This document shows, piece by piece, positions 62,787-64,000 of a DNA stretch of 64,000 bases. How positions within the stretch are numbered: the stretch's first letter is position 1; each line of letters opens with the position of its first letter. The notes under the pieces are model-generated. The model was not told the DNA's origin and did not search any database. It saw only the letters and a program-made list of their open reading frames with translations. The stretch is from NCBI RefSeq assembly GCF_038443705.2, contig NZ_CP151764.2, positions 248,001-312,000 on the forward strand, given 5' to 3'. The DNA comes from Yoonia sp. SS1-5. GTDB taxonomy: Bacteria; Pseudomonadota; Alphaproteobacteria; Rhodobacterales; Rhodobacteraceae. Made by a program: the position numbers and the translations under genes.

Positions 62787-63764
62787 TCAGGAGCCTTGCA
62801 TCAGAGACAGGATGTCTCCGGCGGTCTTGTCTCCGGCAGGGGCGGCCAGAACGGCGGGCATGACGCTGTCCACGAGGTCCTGCATCTTGGCGCGCTCTGC
62901 GTCACCGATGTCGATGATCTCCAGCCCGCTCTTCTCCGCCAGTTCCATGCCCTTTTGCGAGATTCTGGCGTAAACCGCCCCGGCGCCTTCGGACAGATCA
63001 GAGGCGGCAACCCGGTCAACCGCAGCCTTTTCGTCATCGCTCAGCGCGTTGTAGCTGGCTTGCGACATGGCCACGACAAAGGACGCGGCGCCGCCGGGGA
63101 TGTCGGTGGTGATGTACTTGCCGGCCTCGTTCATTTTGAACGATCCGATTCCTGCGGGGTCAATCATCACGCCGTCGACCACGCCATTGGCGAGCGCCTG
63201 ATTGATCTCGCTCACGGGCATCGCAACGGGCGAGGCGCCCAGAGCCTCGATGAATGGAATGTTGGTGGGGTCCGCAACGCGGATCGTCATGCCCTTGAGG
63301 TCAGCAACTCTGCGCACTGGCGCATCCCGCGTGATCAGAACGGGCGGGGAATTTGCCCACATGCCGATGATCTTGGCATTGTATTCACTCTCCAGTTCGT
63401 CGCGGGCTCGGGTGATGGCCGAAGTGCAGGCCACCGCGTCTGCGCAGATACCGGGCAGGCCGATCACGGCGGTCTTGGGAAACAGCTTGTTGGTAAAGCT
63501 CGGCAGCATGAACGCCATGTCCGCAACACCATCGAGCAGCAGGGCATATTGTTTGGGCGGGCTCTGGTTGAGTGCGCCACCGGGGAACTGGCGCACGGTC
63601 AATGCGCCGCCGCTTTCTGCTTGCAGCATCTCACCCATCGGTTGGAAATAGCCGCCATTCATCGGATGCTTGGGTCCCATAAAGTAGGCCAGCGAGAGCT
63701 CTCCTGCGCTGACCTGACCCGAAAGTGCCGCCCCCACAAGGGCTCCCAAAACCGTAAATTTCAT
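62787..63764 (-). CDS. TRAP transporter substrate-binding protein (DctP-like)
   Basis: A 325-residue periplasmic receptor with a signal peptide (MKFTVLGALVGAALSGQVSA, cut near residue 20). TRAP features include LPGICADAVACTSAIT, LKGMTIRVADPTNIPFIEALGASPVAMPVSEINQALANGVVDG, with the conserved Arg that clamps a carboxylate. It is the first gene of the TRAP-reductive-dehalogenase operon, so a halogenated aromatic or phenolic acid is the likely cargo (inference). Confidence 0.92.
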   Translation of the reverse strand: MKFTVLGALVGAALSGQVSAGELSLAYFMGPKHPMNGGYFQPMGEMLQAESGGALTVRQFPGGALNQSPPKQYALLLDGVADMAFMLPSFTNKLFPKTAVIGLPGICADAVACTSAITRARDELESEYNAKIIGMWANSPPVLITRDAPVRRVADLKGMTIRVADPTNIPFIEALGASPVAMPVSEINQALANGVVDGVMIDPAGIGSFKMNEAGKYITTDIPGGAASFVVAMSQASYNALSDDEKAAVDRVAASDLSEGAGAVYARISQKGMELAEKSGLEIIDIGDAERAKMQDLVDSVMPAVLAAPAGDKTAGDILSLMQGS

Positions 63765-63887
63765 TGTTCTCTCCTGTCGGTTCGATTTCTTTCAGTAATA
63801 GTTGTCATTTTTGTCACTACTGTTGGCGCTGAAACGCGAGCTGCATAGGCAAGAAAATTGGCAGACAAAAAGAAAGACTATGGAACA

Positions 63888-64000
63888 ATGCCAAAGGATT
63901 ATCATCTGCATGACCGGCTTGGATTCAAGCTGACACGCCTATCCAGGTTGATGCAGGGGCGGCTAGAGGCTGGCCTTGCAGAGCACGATCTAACTCGTTT
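63888..64000 (+). CDS. MarR-family regulator, N-terminal part (runs off the window)
   Basis: From ATG 63888 the 37 visible residues (YHLHDRLGFKLTRLSRLMQ, GRLEAGLAEHDLTR) match the first two helices of MarR proteins. It is divergent from dctP with a 123-bp gap that contains CAGTA/TACTG arms and two TGTCA copies. It is probably the repressor of the TRAP-dehalogenase operon. The end is outside the window. Confidence 0.75.
   Translation, partial: MPKDYHLHDRLGFKLTRLSRLMQGRLEAGLAEHDLTR

Noticed and set aside
1..64000. tRNA, rRNA or CRISPR arrays
   Set aside because: Intergenic gaps were read for cloverleaf-like or regularly spaced repeats and none was found; a covariance-model search would settle this.

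Overview
The window looks like accessory chromosome (or plasmid) of an aerobic, heterotrophic marine alphaproteobacterium, most likely Rhodobacteraceae (roseobacter group). This rests on inference from moderately high GC, the homogentisate operon layout, BCCT and TRAP transporters, an MttB-like methyltransferase and an aerobic-type fused reductive dehalogenase. No rRNA, tRNA or CRISPR was found.

Layout. (1) 0-12.1 kb, mostly plus strand: a flavin-binding PNPOx-like protein and a branched-chain-amino-acid-type ABC importer (livHMGF-like, binding protein frameshifted), a MarR repressor, then hmgA-maiA-fahA for homogentisate breakdown (fahA carries an in-frame TAG), an odd metallo-beta-lactamase-fold protein, an aromatic FAD hydroxylase and DUF2783. 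(2) 12.1-16.7 kb: IclR regulator, sulfatase, and a trimethylamine-dehydrogenase-like flavoenzyme. (3) 17.0-28.0 kb, minus strand: a TetR regulator and two operons sharing near-identical paired operators. One is MBL hydrolase-MFP-RND pump. The other is MBL hydrolase-DUF2461-two small membrane proteins-SnoaL-like-MFS-38-aa membrane peptide. (4) 28.09-31.87 kb: a complete minimal Tn3-family transposon (tnpR, tnpA, 38-bp inverted repeats, CACAA target duplication). (5) 32-40.9 kb: GlxA-type and GntR regulators and a tightly coupled operon (DapA-like, aldehyde dehydrogenase, MttB-like, amine oxidase, BCCT) that probably imports and degrades a quaternary amine. (6) 41-43.5 kb: DUF3592 protein, SDR and glycerol-dehydrogenase-like enzyme. 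(7) 43.54-46.78 kb: a decayed Tn3-family element (GGCTT target duplication) with its transposase truncated by an IS481-family element. It sits in, and interrupts, a 69-codon membrane-protein gene that can be reconstructed. (8) 47.2-54 kb: AraC regulator, hypothetical protein, katG, then TetR-peroxiredoxin-two NTF2-like proteins-cytochrome b561 (oxidative stress). (9) 54.1-57.7 kb: nitrilase, PNPOx-like and tandem ABM proteins, with a divergent AraC regulator. (10) 57.7-64 kb: a TRAP transporter followed by a self-sufficient reductive dehalogenase (RDase fused to an FMN/NAD/[2Fe-2S] reductase) carrying an in-frame TAG, with a divergent MarR gene running off the end.

The main themes are aromatic and haloaromatic catabolism, quaternary-amine use, xenobiotic efflux and peroxide defence, with visible decay: three catabolic genes each carry one simple lesion while their downstream catalytic residues remain intact.
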